Shown here: piece by piece, positions 31,485 through 33,950 of the stretch
How the letters are laid out: each line of letters starts with the position of its first letter
How positions within the stretch are numbered: the stretch's first letter is position 1
Assembly: GCA_022562295.1 (NCBI GenBank)
Contig: JADFPO010000030.1
Coordinates: 1 to 33,950, forward strand
Length of the DNA: 33,950 nucleotides
Source: Gemmatimonadota bacterium
GTDB taxonomy: Bacteria > Gemmatimonadota > Gemmatimonadetes > Gemmatimonadales > GWC2-71-9
Direction of reading: 5' to 3'
Translations under genes and position numbers: made by a program
Notes under the pieces: generated by a model
Seen by the model: the letters and a program-made list of their open reading frames with translations, nothing else
Databases searched by the model: none
Told to the model about the DNA's origin: nothing

Positions 31485-31781
31485 GGCCGTAACGATGTCT
31501 CTCCCCCTCTGTTGGTCAGTCGCTCCCTGGCCGGCGGTCAGCTATCAGCGTCCGGCGTTCGAGGTCCGAACACCCGTCGGGCAACCGCGGATGACGCTGA
31601 TGGGACGGACAAAAAGCGGATCCCCCCCCACCTCCACTCCCCCACGAAGTATTTGATCCGTGTTCACCCGCGTCTTCCGCATGATCCGCGGTTTCCTGAA
31701 AGCGGCGGGACCCATGGTGGCCGGAGCTGAAGTTGAATCGCCGATCGATGAGCCGCCACAGCCTCTCCCGTCACCGATCGC
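31485..31781. other. 297-bp non-coding gap with repeats
   Basis: No gene is seen. It contains the inverted copy of the AGCTGA-type repeat (31534-31549) and the ATCCGCGG-type inverted repeat (31584-31694). It lies between two - strand genes, so it should hold the promoter of the class V aminotransferase gene and the 3' end of the cytochrome peroxidase transcript. No clear -35/-10 pair was found. Confidence 0.6.
31584..31694. repeat. ATCCGCGG-type inverted repeat
   Basis: The left arm (31584-31620) starts CCGCGGATGACGCTGATGGG and ends AAAGCGGAT. The right arm (about 31652-31694) carries ATCCGTGTTCACCCGCG and ends CATGATCCGCGGTTTC. The reverse complement of the left arm matches the right arm over both ends (ATCCG...ATCCGCGG) with divergence in the middle. 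The loop is C-rich. It resembles interspersed palindromes built from short ATCCGCG-like words found in other environmental genomes. Confidence 0.7.
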
Positions 31782-33095
31782 TCAATTCCCCGACGCGGCG
31801 CCGAGCCCGAAGACCGGCGTCAATCCACTGGGAACCGTCGTGGGGACCGAGAGCAGCAGGGGATCGAGTTGCGTACCCGCGTCGGTGAGCGACTCGAGAA
31901 AAGCGATGATGGAAGCGACCTCACTCTGCGTGAGCCCAAGCGGTTGCTGCATCACGACCTCCAAATCGTCGTTCGTCACCCGATCGTGGCGCGGCGTTCC
32001 TTCGCTGTAGAACCGCAGGACCTCGTCCAACGTGGCGAACACACCGTCGTGCATGTACGGCGCCGTCAATGCGACATTGCGCAAGGTGGGAACGCGAAAT
32101 CGATAGCGATCGCTCGGGCGGCCGGTGTGCTCCTCTCTCCCTGTATCGTCGCCGGGAAGTACCGACCCGCCCAGGCCGGCGCGAGGCACGCCGGTCACCA
32201 TGAACTGAAAGTTGCTGAACATCGGACCGCGATGGCAGATGAAGCACTTGGCCGTCGTGAAGAACGACTCGAGACCCTCGCGCTGCTGAGCGGTAAGCGC
32301 ACCGTCGTCCCCGGCAACGAACCGGTCGAAGGGCGCGTTGCGCGTGACCAGCTCGCGCTCGTACGCGGCGATCGCGCGCGCGAGCGTCGAGTTGTCTATC
32401 ACCGCAGCATCACCAACGGTTTGCGCTGCCTCGTCGGGAAACGCCGAGCGGAATTGCGCGACGTATTCGGGGATGCCTCGCAGTCGCGCGATGATGCTGT
32501 CGAGCGTCACGGCGGCCGCCTCCTCGTCGCTGCCGGCAAACGCGTCCCCACGCATCTCTGTCCGCGAGGGAACGGGCATCGTCGCCTGCCCCTCCAGGCC
32601 AACCGCGCGTCCATCCCAAAACATCGGCGCAAGGTGCGATGGCTGGCCTTCGCCGTCGGCGGCGAACGCCGTGTTGAAGATGGTCGGAGTGCTGCGCGCT
32701 TCGGCAGGGATAGGGTCCCCCGTCACGGCAGAGACCGACAGCACGCGATCGGGACCGAGACCCACACCGCTTACGCCAGCCCCGAACTGCCGGCCATCGG
32801 CAAACGCAAAGTCGGGGTGGTGGCAGGTTCCGCACGCTACATCTTTCTCGCCGCTCAAGATGGGGTCGAAGAACAACAACCGGCCAAGCAACATCCGCTC
32901 GCGCCGCGGCTGGTTGTCCGGTGGATACGGAATCTCCCCCAGCGTTCTGAGATCGAAACGCTGGCGTAACTCGTCGGGGTCGGGCCCCCCTGGTTGATCC
33001 CCACACGCGGCCACCGCCAAGGCCGACGCCGCGAGGAGCGGAACCGTGATCAGCCGGAACGGTCGCACGATCCCGCTACAGCGAGGAAAAGCCAT
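31782..33095 (-). CDS. Diheme cytochrome-c peroxidase/MauG-family lipoprotein
   Basis: The 437-residue protein starts at ATG 33095, with GAAGGGG directly before it. The signal 'LITVPLLAASALAVAAC' ends at Cys31, a probable lipobox. Two c-type heme sites are visible: C88-x-x-C91-H92 in 'VACGTCHHPDF' and C284-x-x-C287-H288 in 'AKCFICHRGPMFSN'. 'LGRLLFFDPILSG', 'RSTPTIFNTAF', 'FWDGRA' and 'LRNVALTAPYMHDGVFATLDEVLRFY' are family hallmarks; the last holds a likely distal Met ligand. It should sit in the periplasm and either reduce H2O2 or carry out MauG-like oxidation of a protein substrate. The start overlaps the RCC1-repeat gene by 20 nt, so the two are expressed together. The longer frame to 33206 is a shadow of the RCC1 gene. 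Confidence 0.9.
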   Translation of the reverse strand: MAFPRCSGIVRPFRLITVPLLAASALAVAACGDQPGGPDPDELRQRFDLRTLGEIPYPPDNQPRRERMLLGRLLFFDPILSGEKDVACGTCHHPDFAFADGRQFGAGVSGVGLGPDRVLSVSAVTGDPIPAEARSTPTIFNTAFAADGEGQPSHLAPMFWDGRAVGLEGQATMPVPSRTEMRGDAFAGSDEEAAAVTLDSIIARLRGIPEYVAQFRSAFPDEAAQTVGDAAVIDNSTLARAIAAYERELVTRNAPFDRFVAGDDGALTAQQREGLESFFTTAKCFICHRGPMFSNFQFMVTGVPRAGLGGSVLPGDDTGREEHTGRPSDRYRFRVPTLRNVALTAPYMHDGVFATLDEVLRFYSEGTPRHDRVTNDDLEVVMQQPLGLTQSEVASIIAFLESLTDAGTQLDPLLLSVPTTVPSGLTPVFGLGAASGN

Positions 33096-33950
33096 CCCCT
33101 TCACCCGCCAGCACCGGGACGTTGCTGTCGTCGGTCGAGCCGTCGCCCAGCTGCCCCCTCTGGTTGAACCCCCAACAGTAAACGGCGCCAGCCAACGTGA
33201 CACCACACGTGTGGAATCTCCCCGCGCTCAGGCTCGCGAAACGAAGGTTGCCCGCCACTGGCGCCGGCTCGGCGCGATCGGGCGCCGCACCATCACCGAG
33301 CTGTCCGAAGTTGTTGAGCCCCCAACAGTACGCCTCCCCCACATCGGTCAGGGCACAGTTGTGATCACCTCCTGCACTCACCGACGCGAACGCGAGTCCG
33401 CCACGAACCTCCACCGGCGACAGACGATCGATGGTCGAGCCGTCGCCCAGTTGGCCCGTGGAGTTCAAACCCCAGCAATACACGCCGCCAGCTACCACCA
33501 CCCCGCACGAGTGCCCGTCCCCGACGTCGACCGCGACGAACAGGAGTTCCCCTGCGACTCGCACCGGGGTGTTGTCACCCTCGGTGCCCCCGTTGCCAAG
33601 CCGCCCGTTGCTGCCGGCTCCCCAGCAATAGGCCACGCGGTCGAGCGTCGTGCCGCACCGATGATCTGCACCAGTTCCGACGGCCACGAAGCTCAACTCA
33701 CCGTCGACACGAACCGGGACTTCGCTGTAGGTGGTGGAATCCATCTCCTGCCGGCCGTCGCTCCGCAGACCCCAGCAATACGCCACACCACCGTCCGTGA
33801 CCCCACAGGAGTGGCCCCCACCAGCATCGAGCGACACGAAGACGATATCACCCGCTACCGGGGTCGGAACCGACCGGTGCGTGCGCGAGCCGTCCCCCAA
33901 CTGTCCAGTGACGTTGAAACCCCAGCAGTAAGGGGTGCCGTCGGTGGTTA
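33076..33950 (-). CDS. RCC1-repeat beta-propeller protein (5' partial)
   Basis: The frame is open to the right edge, so the N-terminus is missing. The visible 290 residues are at least six RCC1-type repeats of about 50 residues, each with a 'G..HSCG/C.LT..G..YCWG.N..GQLGDGS' core ('GGHSCGVTDGGVAYCWG', 'GDHNCALTDVGEAYCWGLNNFGQLGDG', 'RFHTCGVTLAGAVYCWGFNQRGQLGDG'). The paired Cys in each blade (HxCG and YCWG) suggests disulfides and therefore an exported protein. Bacterial proteins of this kind are usually cell-surface or lipoprotein propellers of unknown ligand. It lies directly upstream of the diheme peroxidase-like gene and overlaps it by 20 nt. It ends 'VPVLAGEGDGFSSL'. Confidence 0.9.
   Translation of the reverse strand, partial: TTDGTPYCWGFNVTGQLGDGSRTHRSVPTPVAGDIVFVSLDAGGGHSCGVTDGGVAYCWGLRSDGRQEMDSTTYSEVPVRVDGELSFVAVGTGADHRCGTTLDRVAYCWGAGSNGRLGNGGTEGDNTPVRVAGELLFVAVDVGDGHSCGVVVAGGVYCWGLNSTGQLGDGSTIDRLSPVEVRGGLAFASVSAGGDHNCALTDVGEAYCWGLNNFGQLGDGAAPDRAEPAPVAGNLRFASLSAGRFHTCGVTLAGAVYCWGFNQRGQLGDGSTDDSNVPVLAGEGDGFSSL

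Noticed and set aside
33096-33206. Longer N-terminus for the diheme peroxidase
   Set aside because: It would lie before a proper lipoprotein signal and overlaps the RCC1 repeats.

Overview
The window looks like a chromosomal segment of a GC-rich, Gram-negative, free-living bacterium. Gemmatimonadota is the best guess, with Acidobacteriota a less likely alternative. This rests on gene content only: a PD40/WD40-like propeller gene of the kind fused to Ser/Thr kinases next to an ADOP-type duplicated permease, a DUF4159/DUF4175 block, an IsdG-like monooxygenase, a fused KorA with KorB, lipoproteins and a diheme MauG/CcpA-type protein. No phage, integrase, transposase or CRISPR array was seen.

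Left part (1-7.7 kb, + strand): the end of a frameshifted beta-propeller sensor gene, an 813-aa ADOP permease and a 125-aa heme-oxygenase-like (IsdG/HmoA) protein. These are followed by a decamer tandem repeat, tRNA-Ser(GCT), gltX starting 22 nt after the tRNA and lacking the usual connector insertion, a palindromic array of AGGTGTC-like heptamers, and a SulP anion transporter without a STAS domain. A hairpin containing both stop codons separates this part from the next.

Middle (7.7-20.1 kb, - strand): eight genes joined end to start with no intergenic base (overlaps of 4-23 nt). In transcription order they are rsmI, a DUF4159 protein, a DUF4175 coiled-coil membrane protein, a secreted TPR protein, a Tat-type exported protein of a family often mislabelled 'asparagine synthetase B', a DinG-type Fe-S helicase fused to an N-terminal RadC-like JAMM domain, a dapL-type aminotransferase, and a single-span membrane protein of unknown function. 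This is the most distinctive unit of the window. trxA with its terminator lies just upstream.

Right-middle (20.6-26.9 kb, mostly +): methylmalonyl-CoA epimerase, a small lipoprotein (- strand), pdxJ, a protein with two HPt-like helices that both lack the phospho-accepting His, an overlapping UPF0104/AglD-type membrane protein, ispE, and a membrane-anchored protein made of five 23-24-residue repeats followed by two tandem terminators.

Right end (26.9-33.95 kb): tRNA-Gln(TTG) lies 16 nt before korA, and korA-korB overlap by 4 nt. On the - strand follow a small membrane protein, a frameshifted class V aminotransferase, a palindromic repeat, a diheme cytochrome-c peroxidase-like lipoprotein, and an RCC1-repeat protein that runs off the window. 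Housekeeping functions (translation, PLP, isoprenoids, lysine/cell wall, propionyl-CoA and 2-oxoacid metabolism) are interleaved with envelope genes of unknown role. All family assignments come from reading motifs; no database search was run.
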